Source of the DNA: Rubripirellula reticaptiva
GTDB lineage: Bacteria > Planctomycetota > Planctomycetia > Pirellulales > Pirellulaceae
Length of the DNA: 64,000 nt
NCBI RefSeq assembly: GCF_007860175.1
Contig: NZ_SJPX01000003.1
Coordinates: forward strand, 142,552 to 206,551
Reading direction: 5' to 3'
A program made the translations under genes and the position numbers. The notes under the pieces were generated by a model. The model had not been told where the DNA came from and did no database searches. It saw only the letters and a list, made by a program, of their open reading frames with translations. This document shows positions 26,545-36,774 of the stretch, one piece after another. Position 1 is the first letter of the stretch. Each line of letters begins with the position of its first letter.

Positions 26545-27450
26545 CCTGACCCGCGGGGCGTTCCACAGAATGATTCGAACAACTGGGAACCCGAGCTTTT
26601 TCCTGCTGCGTTTCAGGGAACGCCACTCAGTTCCAAAGAACCGATTCGACACCTCGGTGCCCCTGTTGTGACCGGATCTGTTGATCGTGCGGCGCGGGCG
26701 ATGTTGCATTGAATCAACGAACGACATCTTCAACAACATCCCGGCGATAGCAAGCTGGCAGCGCGGATCGCCAGCGAGTTAGTCGCCGCCAGGATGCAGC
26801 TTAACCTGGCCCGAGATCACCGACTCGAGCTCGGAGCCCGCACCGGTTCTGAGGAATTACGGAGCCGACGATGAATCCAATCCAAATCGTGCGGCTTTCC
26901 CCAGCAACTGCATTCCCGCTCGACGAATGATTGAAAGCGACGTTCGATTCGTTCAGTTGTGCAGTTGTGCAGTTGTTCAGCGGCGTTTACGCCAGCGGCG
27001 GGAAACTGACTTGGGATGAACACAGCAACTTGAAAGAACAAGACGATACGCACGCCGCCGTGCTCGATCAAACAATTGTAGCGTTGATCAAGACATGAAA
27101 GCTCGCGGGCTGTTGGACGAAACGCTCGTGGTATAGAGCACAGAATTTGGGCGAATGCCGTTCTTTCAAAAAGGCGCCAAGGGTCGCGACCACAAACTCG
27201 ATGAATTCACGTGCGGTTGGCCGGAGCCGGAGTAAAGCTGGGCGTCAGTCACGGCATGACAGATGAACTCGGCCAGAACGCAGTTCAGAACTTTCATCCG
27301 TTGTACGATTTCAATGCCACGATCTCGCATCTACTCGGCCTCGACCACGAGCGGCTTATATTCGAGCGCAATGGTATTCAACTTCGGCCGACGAACGTCG
27401 AAGACATGTCATTCGCGAAGTCTTCGCTTAAAAACAAAAGAATTGGCCGA
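26545..27450 (+). pseudogene. Decayed DUF1501 gene
   Basis: Fragments of a DUF1501 protein can be followed along the plus strand through several frame changes and stops: [20 protein letters not shown] and [17 protein letters not shown] near 26545-26670; [19 protein letters not shown] near 26745-26805; KARGLLDETLVV, a stop, then [20 protein letters not shown] near 27095-27200; and [20 protein letters not shown] then [19 protein letters not shown] near 27245-27360. The order matches the intact DUF1501 genes at 27585-29003 and 32207-33646. The N-terminal third is missing, ending near the integrase remnant. Confidence 0.75.
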
Positions 27451-27584
27451 TTGGAGTTCGTTGTAATTCATGCACGCCCGACCATGGCCGACGCCAAGCC
27501 GGCTTAAAGATTCGTTCCGACCACGAGTTGCGATCACTTCCATCCATATTGGCACTATCCAGCACTGGATTGCTGCTGTCTTTA

Positions 27585-29003
27585 CTAAGCGATGATTTCC
27601 TTGATGATGTTGCCGTAATCTTGATCCAGACGCTTGTAGCCGGGAACTTCCAAGCGGCGTGGGTCGATGCCCAACAGATGATTGATCGTGGCGTGGACGT
27701 CGGTCACATAGTGAGGGTTTTCGACGGCATGAAAACCCAATTCATCGGTGGAGCCGTGAACAACGCCGCCTTTGAGCCCGCCGCCTGCCATCCAAACACT
27801 GAAGCCAAACGGATGATGGTCTCTGCCATCGGCACCTTGGGAGCCTGGTGTGCGTCCGAACTCGGTTGCGAACACAACAATGGTGTCTTCCAACAGACCT
27901 CGCTGCTTCAAGTCTTTCAGCAAACCAGCCGTGGGCAAGTCGACTTGTTTCGAAAGCTTGGCGTGCCCTTGTTTGAGCCCCGAATGATGGTCCCAAGCAC
28001 CGGCCGCACCGTCACCATGCATGATTTGAATGAACCGTACGCCGCGTTCGGAAAATCGGCGAGCGGCTAGAAGCTGCTGGCCGAACGTTTTGGTCTCGGC
28101 TTGATCGAGTCCATACAGTTTGCGAGTTTCTTCCGATTCGCTGTCAAAATCCAGCACGTCAGGCACAGCGGTCTGCATCCGAAAAGCCAGCTCGTAAGAC
28201 TGGATTCGTGCTTCCAAGGCTGGATCACCTGGAAACTGTTCGGCAGCAAGTCGGTTCAGTCCGTTGGTGAAATTCAAATTGCCCAACTGCTCGGCCGCGT
28301 TCATTCCGCCATACGGACTGGCGTAGTCGAGCGGATTCGCGGGGTCGACTTTCAGGTTCACCGCATCGTAGGCTGGGCCCAGGTAGTGCCCGTCTCGCTT
28401 GTCAAAAAAACGTGGGCCGATGTTGATGAATTGTGGCAGGTTGTCACTCAGGGAGCCGAGACCGTAGTTGATCCAGGCGCCAATCGTCGGCGCTCGTGGG
28501 TCCAACATGTGTCGACCAGAGTGAAATTGGACCTGGGCGCCGTGGTTGTTGTCAGTTGTCCACATCGAGCGAATGAGCGCGATGTCGTCCGCACAAGATC
28601 CAATTCGCGGAAACCAATCACTGATCTCCATGCCCGACTGCCCGTGCTTCTTAAAGCCGACCTGCAACGGATAGATTGTGTTGCGACTTTTCCCATTCGC
28701 ATCATCGACGACGACGACCCTCAGATCCTTGAAATGTTTTGGGGCGAGAACATCCGCGTGAGGGGTCTCGCTGATTGATTTTCCCGCGAATTGATTGAGC
28801 GCCGGCTTCGGATCAAAACTCTCCATGTGGCTGACGCCACCTCGCATGAACAGCCAGATCACACGTTTCGCTTTGGGCTGAAAAGGCGGTCGCCCATCGG
28901 GCTTGGAAGGTTCCTCAGCAGCAACGATCCCGTCAAGAGCCAGGGCGCCGAAGCCAAGGCCGGACCGAAGCAGATACTGTCGACGTGAGAGGGGGTGGTT
29001 CAT
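27585..29003 (-). CDS. DUF1501 secreted protein (module 1)
   Basis: 472 residues from the ATG at 29003, which overlaps the stop of the upstream PSD1 gene (ATGA). A twin-arginine signal (SRRQYLLRSGLGFGALALDG) is followed by the DUF1501 core: RVIWLFMRGGVSHMESFDPK, PLQVGFKKHGQSGMEISDWF, YGLGSLSDNLPQFI, GVRFIQIMHGDGAAGAWDHH, DTIVVFATEFGRTPGSQGAD and the end block DVHATINHLLGIDPRRLEVP. DUF1501 proteins have an alkaline-phosphatase/sulfatase-like fold; activity is unproven. They regularly pair with DUF1549/DUF1553 cytochromes, as here. Confidence 0.9.
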   Translation of the reverse strand: MNHPLSRRQYLLRSGLGFGALALDGIVAAEEPSKPDGRPPFQPKAKRVIWLFMRGGVSHMESFDPKPALNQFAGKSISETPHADVLAPKHFKDLRVVVVDDANGKSRNTIYPLQVGFKKHGQSGMEISDWFPRIGSCADDIALIRSMWTTDNNHGAQVQFHSGRHMLDPRAPTIGAWINYGLGSLSDNLPQFINIGPRFFDKRDGHYLGPAYDAVNLKVDPANPLDYASPYGGMNAAEQLGNLNFTNGLNRLAAEQFPGDPALEARIQSYELAFRMQTAVPDVLDFDSESEETRKLYGLDQAETKTFGQQLLAARRFSERGVRFIQIMHGDGAAGAWDHHSGLKQGHAKLSKQVDLPTAGLLKDLKQRGLLEDTIVVFATEFGRTPGSQGADGRDHHPFGFSVWMAGGGLKGGVVHGSTDELGFHAVENPHYVTDVHATINHLLGIDPRRLEVPGYKRLDQDYGNIIKEIIA

Positions 29004-32000
29004 CGGATCACCTGGAAATCGTTGTGATTCAGCAGTGCATGAATGAAGCGGACGCGGTCTTTGTTTTCGGTCAAGAAAGAAAGACAAGCTGCCATTTCAT
29101 TGGCCGAGGGAGGTCTGGCAAGCAGCAATCGGAATGCAGCTTCAGTCATTTCGGTGTCTGACAAAGCGGTGTCAAATTGTGAATCGATGTCACCTGCCGC
29201 TTCGATCGCTTCGCGGCTATTCATCAAGGCAAGCGCTTGCCCGGGAACAATGCTCTCGCTGCGACGGTAGCAACCGAACACATCGGCATCGTCGAATGTC
29301 GATAGAAAATTGTCGCGTTCATCTCGTGAGTGACGCAGATAAACGCTACGGCGACGGACGTCGCGAGCAGGTTCGACAGATGGGCCTCCTGACGTCGGAT
29401 CAAGCTTGCCAGCCAAATGAAGCAAGCTATCGCGAATTGCCTGAGATTCCATTCGTCGATTGTTCATCCGCCAGTAATAACGGTTCGCTGAATCGCTAAC
29501 GAGCGTCTGCACGTCGGCGTCAAGGTTCGATGAACTACGTTGCCAAGCCTTGGACGTGAGAATCAAGCGGTGCAAGTGCTTCATGCTCCAGCCCGATTCG
29601 ATCAACTCAGCAGCAAGATAATCCAAAAGATCCTGGTGCAGCGGTTGGGGTGCCCGCCTGCCGAAGTCAAACACCGAATCGACCAGCGGTGTTCCGAAGT
29701 GTCGCATCCAGATGTGGTTGACGGCGACCCGCGCGGTCAACGGGTTGTCGCGATGCGTGATCCAACGGGCCAGCGAGATCCGACGCCCGGTGCTGGTTTT
29801 CGGATACACCGTCGCAAACTGGGAAACGTTGTCTGTCTTTTGATTCAGTGCCCGCTCGCTACCTTGTAGCGGTGCATGCTCTGGTAATTTCCCAGCAGCC
29901 AATGCGGCTTTCGCCGCGTCTATTCGCTTGACGGCATCGGCTTGTTTGGCTTCATCTGCTTTCAGCAGATCGACTTCCGCTTTCGCCAACCGCGTTTGAA
30001 GCTGAAGTCGTCCAGACTGTTCTAACAAGATTTCCTTGAAAGGCGACTCAGAATGGTCTGGTTTGAACATTACTTTGTCCACCGCGATGGCTGCCTTCAG
30101 TGCTTTCCATTCCAACTCGGCCAAAGTCTCCTGAGCCTGCGCCAACTTCAGTGACTTGTTGGAATCAACAGCCGCAGGTTGATCTTTTGTTTGCTGCAAA
30201 ATGGTGTCGGCGGGCAACGGCTTGACGTCGATCGAGTAGAAATCCGCGGCGGCATCGAATGCGAACAACTCGATTGATCCGGCGTGTCGTTGCGGTAACC
30301 GGTAAGCAAAAAGAAACTCTCTATTCAAGGAAACATTGATCAAATCTTCCCTGACTTGAACATTCAGCGAGTATTCCTGATGCAGCTGTATCGCGCGGTC
30401 GGCTTTGGCATTTCCGGGATAGACTTGCCTGCCGGCCTGGGTGTGGGCGAGTTGTACTTTCGGCCCGCTGGCAAAGGCACTGACATAGACGGTGTGAGCG
30501 TTTTCGTTCGTTTCGTCGACATCAAAACGAATCCCGGTTGATTTCCATTTTGTGCCACCCGTTGTTTGGAATCTCAGCGTCAGTTCAAAGTCACGGGGAT
30601 GATGCGACTTGGTTTGCAAACATGTCCGATCGGTTGTGGGCTGCGTTTGCGAAAGCAGGCCGCCTTGGTAACGCCAACCATCGCCGATCGTCTCCCAGAT
30701 ATCGGGACGAGCCTTTTTGAAATCATCACTCAGCGCCTTGCCGACAGTGTTGGTTGGCTTCGCAGTTGGTTTGTTCTCCGTTTTGGTTTCGAGTCTGATT
30801 TTCGCGAGTGCTTTGCGTGCTTGCTCAACGTTTGCTTCCGCTTTCGCCAGTCGATCCATTTGCACATAGTCTCGGACTCCCGGAGCCCAAGCTTCCACTG
30901 GCAGATCAATTGGCATCGGCGTCTCGGCGAACGCCGCCAAGAATCCTGGCGGACCTGGGGGAATCGTTTTATCCTTGACCGGCTGAGCGGGGTCGCCTCG
31001 GCGGTGAAGGAAAGTGGCGGCATCCAATCTGTCGTCGTATACCCGAGGAAGCGCGTTCTTCGCGTAATCCGTTTCACCTGGCAACGCGTCCAGGCGGACA
31101 TGATGAGGTTCGAACACCGCGCGGAAACGATAGTAGTCTTCGTGACTGATCGGATCGTATTTGTGGTCGTGACATTTGGCGCAGTTCATCGTCAAACCCA
31201 GAAACGCTTTACTGGTGTGTTCGATCGTGTCATCCAGCCAGGTGGTGCGATTGAACAAATAGTAGTTGCGGGCCAGAAATCCAGTGGCCGCAACTGCCTT
31301 TGGATCTTGCGGAGCCAGCTCATCTCCGGCCAACATCTCCATGATCATCTGGTCATAGCCTTTGTCGCCATTGAGCGAATCGATGATCCAATCTCGCCAA
31401 TGCCAAAGATGCTTTTGGCCGTTGCGCAGCTCTTCGCCGAGACCGTACCAGTCGCTATATCGCCAGACATCCATCCAGTGCCGCCCCCAACGTTCGCCGT
31501 ATTGCGGACTACCCAGTAACGAATCGACGATTTCTTCAAGCGGTTCATCTGAGACGAGCTGTTCCGCCGTGGGTGGCAGGCCGGTGACATCGAGGTAGAG
31601 CCGTCGCAGCAGCAAACTTCTCACCGCTGTCTTCTGTGGTTTCAACCCGTTTGCCGTTTGTTTTGCCACCAGGAAAGCATCAATCGGGTTGGGTTCCCGC
31701 ACCGCTGGTAAGGGAGGACGTTGTATTTTCTGAAACGCCCAATGCTGCGTCGGATCCGCTTCCGCTTGCTCGTCTTCCGGGGCAGCGGCACCGTTGCTCA
31801 GCCATTTCTGGATGACATCAATTTGCTGAGCCGTTAGCGTTTCGCCTTCGGGAGGCATTCGCACGTCGTCTTCGGTTGAAGTCAAACGGCTGAGCAATTC
31901 ACCGTCGAAGATCCCATGGTCGTCCATGGCCTTCGCGGTGTCCAATCGCAAGTCGGCTTCCTGTTTCAAAGCACCGTGACACGCGAAGCATCGATCTTTC

Positions 32001-32113
32001 AGCAGCGGCTTGATTTCGTTGAGATAGAGATCGACGCCAGAATCTTGCCCCTGTGCGGAGACCGACAGCAACAGCAGGGGGAAGACGGAAAGGATCTTCG
32101 CAAAGGCATTCAT
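29000..32113 (-). CDS. PSD1 cytochrome-c/DUF1549/DUF1553 protein (module 1)
   Basis: 1037 residues with a signal peptide (ILSVFPLLLLSVSAQG). A PSD1 cytochrome domain carries KDRCFACHGALKQEADLRLD; DUF1549 follows (YGERWGRHWMDVWRYSDW, and NCAKCHDHKYDPISHEDYYR); a LamG/DUF1080-like lectin domain at about 460-640 (FELTLRFQTTGGTKWKSTGI); a coiled region; and DUF1553 at the C-terminus (RISLARWITHRDNPLTARVA, NHIWMRHFGTPLV, RRSVYLRHSRDERDNFLSTF). Translationally coupled to the downstream DUF1501 gene. Probably an outer envelope redox or polysaccharide-binding partner. Confidence 0.9.
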   Translation of the reverse strand: MNAFAKILSVFPLLLLSVSAQGQDSGVDLYLNEIKPLLKDRCFACHGALKQEADLRLDTAKAMDDHGIFDGELLSRLTSTEDDVRMPPEGETLTAQQIDVIQKWLSNGAAAPEDEQAEADPTQHWAFQKIQRPPLPAVREPNPIDAFLVAKQTANGLKPQKTAVRSLLLRRLYLDVTGLPPTAEQLVSDEPLEEIVDSLLGSPQYGERWGRHWMDVWRYSDWYGLGEELRNGQKHLWHWRDWIIDSLNGDKGYDQMIMEMLAGDELAPQDPKAVAATGFLARNYYLFNRTTWLDDTIEHTSKAFLGLTMNCAKCHDHKYDPISHEDYYRFRAVFEPHHVRLDALPGETDYAKNALPRVYDDRLDAATFLHRRGDPAQPVKDKTIPPGPPGFLAAFAETPMPIDLPVEAWAPGVRDYVQMDRLAKAEANVEQARKALAKIRLETKTENKPTAKPTNTVGKALSDDFKKARPDIWETIGDGWRYQGGLLSQTQPTTDRTCLQTKSHHPRDFELTLRFQTTGGTKWKSTGIRFDVDETNENAHTVYVSAFASGPKVQLAHTQAGRQVYPGNAKADRAIQLHQEYSLNVQVREDLINVSLNREFLFAYRLPQRHAGSIELFAFDAAADFYSIDVKPLPADTILQQTKDQPAAVDSNKSLKLAQAQETLAELEWKALKAAIAVDKVMFKPDHSESPFKEILLEQSGRLQLQTRLAKAEVDLLKADEAKQADAVKRIDAAKAALAAGKLPEHAPLQGSERALNQKTDNVSQFATVYPKTSTGRRISLARWITHRDNPLTARVAVNHIWMRHFGTPLVDSVFDFGRRAPQPLHQDLLDYLAAELIESGWSMKHLHRLILTSKAWQRSSSNLDADVQTLVSDSANRYYWRMNNRRMESQAIRDSLLHLAGKLDPTSGGPSVEPARDVRRRSVYLRHSRDERDNFLSTFDDADVFGCYRRSESIVPGQALALMNSREAIEAAGDIDSQFDTALSDTEMTEAAFRLLLARPPSANEMAACLSFLTENKDRVRFIHALLNHNDFQVIR

Positions 32114-32206
32114 GGCTGGACGAGGCTCTCATTCAAAACGGGTGGGTGAAACCGAGTTCATCGCAACAACAAACAACGTCGCGCAATCTTTCGTGATACC
32201 GATCGA

Positions 32207-33646
32207 TCACGCGGTTAAAATTCCTTTGACCACGTGTGCTTCTTCCACGCCCGTCAGTCGAAAATCGAGCCCTTGGAACTTGTAGGAAAACCGTGTGTGA
32301 TCGATTCCCAACAAATGGAGCATCGTCGCGTGGAAATCGCGAACATGCACACGGTCTTCGACCGCGTTGTACCCGAATTCGTCGGTCGCTCCGTATCGAG
32401 TGCCTCCTTTGACGCCACCGCCCGCCATCCACATCGAGAAGCCCTTGATGTGATGATCTCGCCCGCTGCCTTGAGCCATGGGAGTACGTCCGAATTCGCC
32501 GCCCCAAATCACCAACGTGTCATCAAGCATGCCGCGTTGGCTCAAGTCCTTCAGCAACGCGCCGGTACCTTGGTCAACCAGCTTCGCCGTCGTTTCAACG
32601 CCTTTTTTCACCCCGCCGTGATGATCCCAACCGCGATGGTATAACTGGATAAACCGTACTCCGCGTTCGGCCAATCGGCGCGCGAGCAGGCAGTTGCTGG
32701 CGAATGATCCGTCGCCTGGCTTGCAACCGTACATGTCAACAATGTGTTGCGGTTCGCTGGACATGTCGGTCAGCTCAGGCACCGATGCCTGCATGCGAAA
32801 CGCCATTTCATAGCCAGCGATACGTGTCGCAATCTCCGGATCATCGAGCTGTTCGTTTCGGTGCGAGTTGATTCGCGAAATCGCATCGATAACTTCTCGT
32901 TGTTGCTTTCGACCGACACCAGCCGGATTGCCCACGTAGTGCACTGGATTCCCCGTCGCATGCATTTGCACACCTTGGAATCGGCTCGGCAAGAAACCCG
33001 AATGCCACTGTCGTGAACTGATCGGCTGACTCTGTCCGCCGCCTTCGCTGGTCAACACAATGAAGCCGGGAAGGTCTTCGGTCTCAGCCCCCAAGCCGTA
33101 CAAGGCCCATGATCCCATCGAGGGCCTGCCGCTGATCGCCGTTCCGGTGTTGAAGAACGTGTGTGCCGGATCGTGATTGATTTGTTCGGTATGCATCGAA
33201 TTGATGATGCACATTTTGTCGGCCCATTTTCCGATGTGCTCAAAGACCGAAGACATTCTCAGTCCGCTTTCGCCGTGTTGGACGAATTTATGCTGCGGGC
33301 CAAGCACGTTCAGTTTCTTGCCTTGCAACTGAGCAATCGGTTGACCTTTGGTCAGTGACTCGGGCATCTCCTTGCCGTCGTACTTCGCAAGTTCCTCTTT
33401 GTAATCGAATGTCTCCAGATGACTCGGTCCACCCGCCATGCATAAATGGATGACTCGCTTGATACGCGGTGGATGATGTGTCGGAGAAACGACGCCGGTC
33501 CAATGGCCATCGATTACTGACGCGGCCGATGGAGAGCGTCCCGTTTGCAGCAGCGATCCCAGCGCAACCGAGCCAATACCGGTGTTGCGGAGGAATGTTC
33601 GACGAGCGATCGTGGCGTGATTTTGCATTGTTTCGTTAGCCGTCAT
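32207..33646 (-). CDS. DUF1501 secreted protein (module 2)
   Basis: About 479 residues. The start may be the codon at 33646 or the ATG at 33628 (MQNHATIARRTFLRNTG); either leaves a twin-arginine signal (ARRTFLRN). Core blocks: RVIHLCMAGGPSHLETFDYK, GESGLRMSSVFEHIGKWADK, MGSWALYGLGAETEDLPGFI, GVRFIQLYHRGWDHHGG, DTLVIWGGEFGRTPMAQGSG and MLHLLGIDHTRFSYKFQGLD. It is paralogous to the module 1 DUF1501 gene but clearly divergent. Its start is 32 bp after the stop of the PSD1 gene of module 2, and the tail runs to 32207, 93 bp from module 1. Confidence 0.9.
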   Translation of the reverse strand: MTANETMQNHATIARRTFLRNTGIGSVALGSLLQTGRSPSAASVIDGHWTGVVSPTHHPPRIKRVIHLCMAGGPSHLETFDYKEELAKYDGKEMPESLTKGQPIAQLQGKKLNVLGPQHKFVQHGESGLRMSSVFEHIGKWADKMCIINSMHTEQINHDPAHTFFNTGTAISGRPSMGSWALYGLGAETEDLPGFIVLTSEGGGQSQPISSRQWHSGFLPSRFQGVQMHATGNPVHYVGNPAGVGRKQQREVIDAISRINSHRNEQLDDPEIATRIAGYEMAFRMQASVPELTDMSSEPQHIVDMYGCKPGDGSFASNCLLARRLAERGVRFIQLYHRGWDHHGGVKKGVETTAKLVDQGTGALLKDLSQRGMLDDTLVIWGGEFGRTPMAQGSGRDHHIKGFSMWMAGGGVKGGTRYGATDEFGYNAVEDRVHVRDFHATMLHLLGIDHTRFSYKFQGLDFRLTGVEEAHVVKGILTA

Positions 33647-33678
33647 GAATCAAGCCCAGCGGTTTGGAGTTCGCAGGT

Positions 33679-36600
33679 TCAATATCGGGTGATTGTTTCT
33701 TGAAGGTTCAGGATCACGCGGGCGACGCTTGTCCAAGCGGCCAACTGTACGGGATCCAAGTCTTCGGCAACGGACGCATTGCCTTCGCTGATCAATTGCT
33801 TTGCCTCGTCGATCGATTCGGCAAAGTGGTTGGAGTGTTGAACGAACACATCGCGAAGTTCGTCCGCCACGACGGCGTCCGGTCCGCGAGAGACTGCGGT
33901 TCGATAGGCCCATGTGATTTTCTGGTCGGTCGAATCACCGCCTTCTCGCATGATCCGCGCGGCAAAGACGCGAGCGGCTTCGACGAACGTGGGGTCGTTC
34001 AAAAGGGTGAGTGCTTGCAGCGGCGTGTTGGATCGCGAACGCTGAGCGGTGCATTCTTCGCGACTGGGTGCGTCGAAGGCTTTCAACATCGGATGCAAGA
34101 ACGTTCGCTGCCAATGCGTATACACACCACGTCGATACTGGTGATCGCCGTCGTCGGCGGCGTACTCTCGACGTGGGAAGTTCAATTGGGCGTAGTACCC
34201 CGGCGGCTGATACGGCCTTGCGCTCGTGCCGCCTACTTGTTCGACCAACAGTCCGCTGATAGCAAGCGCGCTGTCGCGAACCATCTCCGCCGCTATTCGG
34301 AAACGCCCCTGCCGTGCAAAAAGCTCGTTGTATGGATCGCTTTCGCGAAGTTCGGGTGAAGGCTTCGATGATCGTTGATAAGCCTGACTGGACGCAATCA
34401 ACTTCATGATGTGTTTGATGTCCCATCCCGACTCGACAAATTCCACGGCCAGCCAATCGAGCAACTCGGGGTGCGAGGGGTAAGTGCCCTGCCCGCCAAA
34501 GTCATCAACGGAACTGCAGATTCCGCGCCCCAACATCAGGAACCACAATCGATTCACCATCGTTCGCGCGGTCAAGACGTTGTCGGGTTCGCAAAGCCAG
34601 TTGGCAAGATCAAGACGCGTGGGCCGAGCATCACCGGTTTCGAGCTTGCCCAGAAATTCGGGAATCGCCGGCCCGACGACTTCACCCGAATTGTCCATCC
34701 AATTTCCGCGTGGAAGAATGCGGATCTCGCGTGGCTCAACCGATCTGCTAACCACCATTGTTGTCGCGGATTCTTCGACCTTGGTGCGGTTCGTCTCGGC
34801 ATCGGCGATCTGTTTTCTCAGGTCGACCATCTCATCGGCGCCATCGATGTAATGATCTTCGACGGCCTTTTCCTGTTCGTCGGTTCGCTCGGACGGATTG
34901 ATCGCAATCGCTTTAGCCACCGTGGAAGGAATCCCTGCGCCGGTGTAGCCCGCTTGATCCCAGTGCACGAGCCCGCCGAACTGTGTGTAGGCCATGCCTT
35001 TGACAACCGTGCCGACCGGCAAGCCGAGCTGCAACGGGTCAGCTTCCAGTCGAACCCACTTGCCGGTATTTGGCAGACCACCGGCTCGTTGGTATCCGAC
35101 CCAACTGTCGGCTCGCTTTCCATAACTGATATCGTCGGAACCCCACACGGCACGGTGTTCCCAATCCCCGTCATTGAATTGGAGCATCAGGGCTTTCGGT
35201 GGATTCTTGGAATCCAAATGCACCCAAACATAGAACTTCATACCCGCTTGAACGGTCGCTTTTTTTCTCGCGTCATCGAAAAAGTGTTGAACGAGTCCGT
35301 CGGATTGTTGGCTTCGCGATTTCGAACCGCTATGCACTGGAACACCCTTGCCGCTAACAAAATTCCAGCTGCCGTTATTCTTGCCTCCCGTGTCTTGTGC
35401 ATCATCGATCCAGACAGTGTCGACTGATTCGTTACCTTCGATCTCATTCCGCGTGATCGCTTCCCATTCGCTTTGGCGTTCCAGCAACTGTTGCCGCAAT
35501 GGAGCGACTCTTGCGTTCAACGCCGCGAGCTTTTGATCGGCTTCGGCAAGTCGCCGTGAGTCGTCGTCCGAAGGAACTCGAATCGTTGGGGGACGACTTC
35601 GAGCACCATAAACGCCTCGTTCGTCGAGGTCAGCAAAGAAAGCACCCAGCGAATAAAAATCCTTCGCTGTGTACGGGTCGTACTTGTGATCATGGCACTG
35701 GGCACATCCGACGGTCGCTCCCATGAAAACTTGCGACACGTTCCGGACACGATCGGCAAAGTAGATCGCGAGATACTCCTTCGCTTGTGAGCCGCCTTCT
35801 TCGGTCGTTTGGTTCAATCGGTTGTAACCCGATGCGACCTGTTGATCCAACGTCGGATCGGCTAGCAGGTCACCGGCAAGCTGCTCGCGAACGAACCGAT
35901 CGTACGGCATGTTGCTATTGAAGGCGTTGATGACGTAGCTGCGGTAGGGCGATTGCGAAACATCCTGATCGCCGTGATATCCGACCGTGTCCGCAAATCG
36001 AACCAAGTCCAGCCAATAGATTGCCATTCGTTCGCCGTAGCGACGGGAATTCAACAGCCGATCAATGACTTTTTCATCCGCGTTTTCACTCGCGTCGTTC
36101 ACGTATTCGTTGACTTCCTCGACCGTTGGAGGCAATCCAGTCAAATCGAATGACAGGCGACGGATTAACGTGACGCGATCTGCCTCCGCAACCGGCTGCA
36201 CACTGCTTTCCACCAATCGCTGGTTGACGAAATGATCGATGCCAAGTGACTTCGAGTCTTCCTCTCGCTTGAGCGGAGTGTAGGCCCAATGCGATTCGTA
36301 CTCCGCACCTTCCGTGATCCATCGACGCAGCGTCTGTTGTTCGATTCGAGTCAGCGGCTTATGTGACTCCGGCGGCGGCATGACCATCTGCTCGTCATCC
36401 GAAAAGATGCGTCGAACCAGCGAACTCTTGTCGGCATCACCGGGCACGATCGCCTCGGTTTCGATGGCTCGTGCTCGCAGATCCAGTCTTAAGTCGCCTT
36501 CCACCGTCTTTGCATCCGGTCCGTGGCAAGCGAAGCACTTGTCCGACAGGATCGACCGAATGTCGCGATTGAATTCGAGTGACGATTCTTTGGCATTGCA

Positions 36601-36774
36601 AAACGACGCCATCACCAGGAAGAAGAAGACCTTCAAAGCCCAACGTTGGGAGATCGCTGGCGCGGCGAAAGATCGTAGGCAAGCAAATTTCGAGCGAGCG
36701 CGGCCCTTCCGACTCAATCGATCGATGGGAGAAGCGACGGCAAATGGACTGAAACGTTCAAATGGGAGGTGCAT
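33679..36774 (-). CDS. PSD1 cytochrome-c/DUF1549/DUF1553 protein (module 2)
   Basis: 1031 residues. A hydrophobic export segment lies at about 46-60 (LKVFFFLVMASFCNA) after a long Arg-rich n-region, so a downstream start (TTG at residue 47) is also possible. PSD1 carries SDKCFACHGPDAKTVEGDLR; DUF1549 has YGERMAIYWLDLVRFADTVG and CAQCHDHKYDPYTAKDFYSL; a carbohydrate-binding-like insert (about 470-610) differs from the LamG-like insert of module 1; DUF1553 ends the protein (RLDLANWLCEPDNVLTARTM, VNRLWFLMLGRGICSSVDDF). Precedes its DUF1501 partner with a 32-bp gap. Confidence 0.9.
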   Translation of the reverse strand: MHLPFERFSPFAVASPIDRLSRKGRARSKFACLRSFAAPAISQRWALKVFFFLVMASFCNAKESSLEFNRDIRSILSDKCFACHGPDAKTVEGDLRLDLRARAIETEAIVPGDADKSSLVRRIFSDDEQMVMPPPESHKPLTRIEQQTLRRWITEGAEYESHWAYTPLKREEDSKSLGIDHFVNQRLVESSVQPVAEADRVTLIRRLSFDLTGLPPTVEEVNEYVNDASENADEKVIDRLLNSRRYGERMAIYWLDLVRFADTVGYHGDQDVSQSPYRSYVINAFNSNMPYDRFVREQLAGDLLADPTLDQQVASGYNRLNQTTEEGGSQAKEYLAIYFADRVRNVSQVFMGATVGCAQCHDHKYDPYTAKDFYSLGAFFADLDERGVYGARSRPPTIRVPSDDDSRRLAEADQKLAALNARVAPLRQQLLERQSEWEAITRNEIEGNESVDTVWIDDAQDTGGKNNGSWNFVSGKGVPVHSGSKSRSQQSDGLVQHFFDDARKKATVQAGMKFYVWVHLDSKNPPKALMLQFNDGDWEHRAVWGSDDISYGKRADSWVGYQRAGGLPNTGKWVRLEADPLQLGLPVGTVVKGMAYTQFGGLVHWDQAGYTGAGIPSTVAKAIAINPSERTDEQEKAVEDHYIDGADEMVDLRKQIADAETNRTKVEESATTMVVSRSVEPREIRILPRGNWMDNSGEVVGPAIPEFLGKLETGDARPTRLDLANWLCEPDNVLTARTMVNRLWFLMLGRGICSSVDDFGGQGTYPSHPELLDWLAVEFVESGWDIKHIMKLIASSQAYQRSSKPSPELRESDPYNELFARQGRFRIAAEMVRDSALAISGLLVEQVGGTSARPYQPPGYYAQLNFPRREYAADDGDHQYRRGVYTHWQRTFLHPMLKAFDAPSREECTAQRSRSNTPLQALTLLNDPTFVEAARVFAARIMREGGDSTDQKITWAYRTAVSRGPDAVVADELRDVFVQHSNHFAESIDEAKQLISEGNASVAEDLDPVQLAAWTSVARVILNLQETITRY

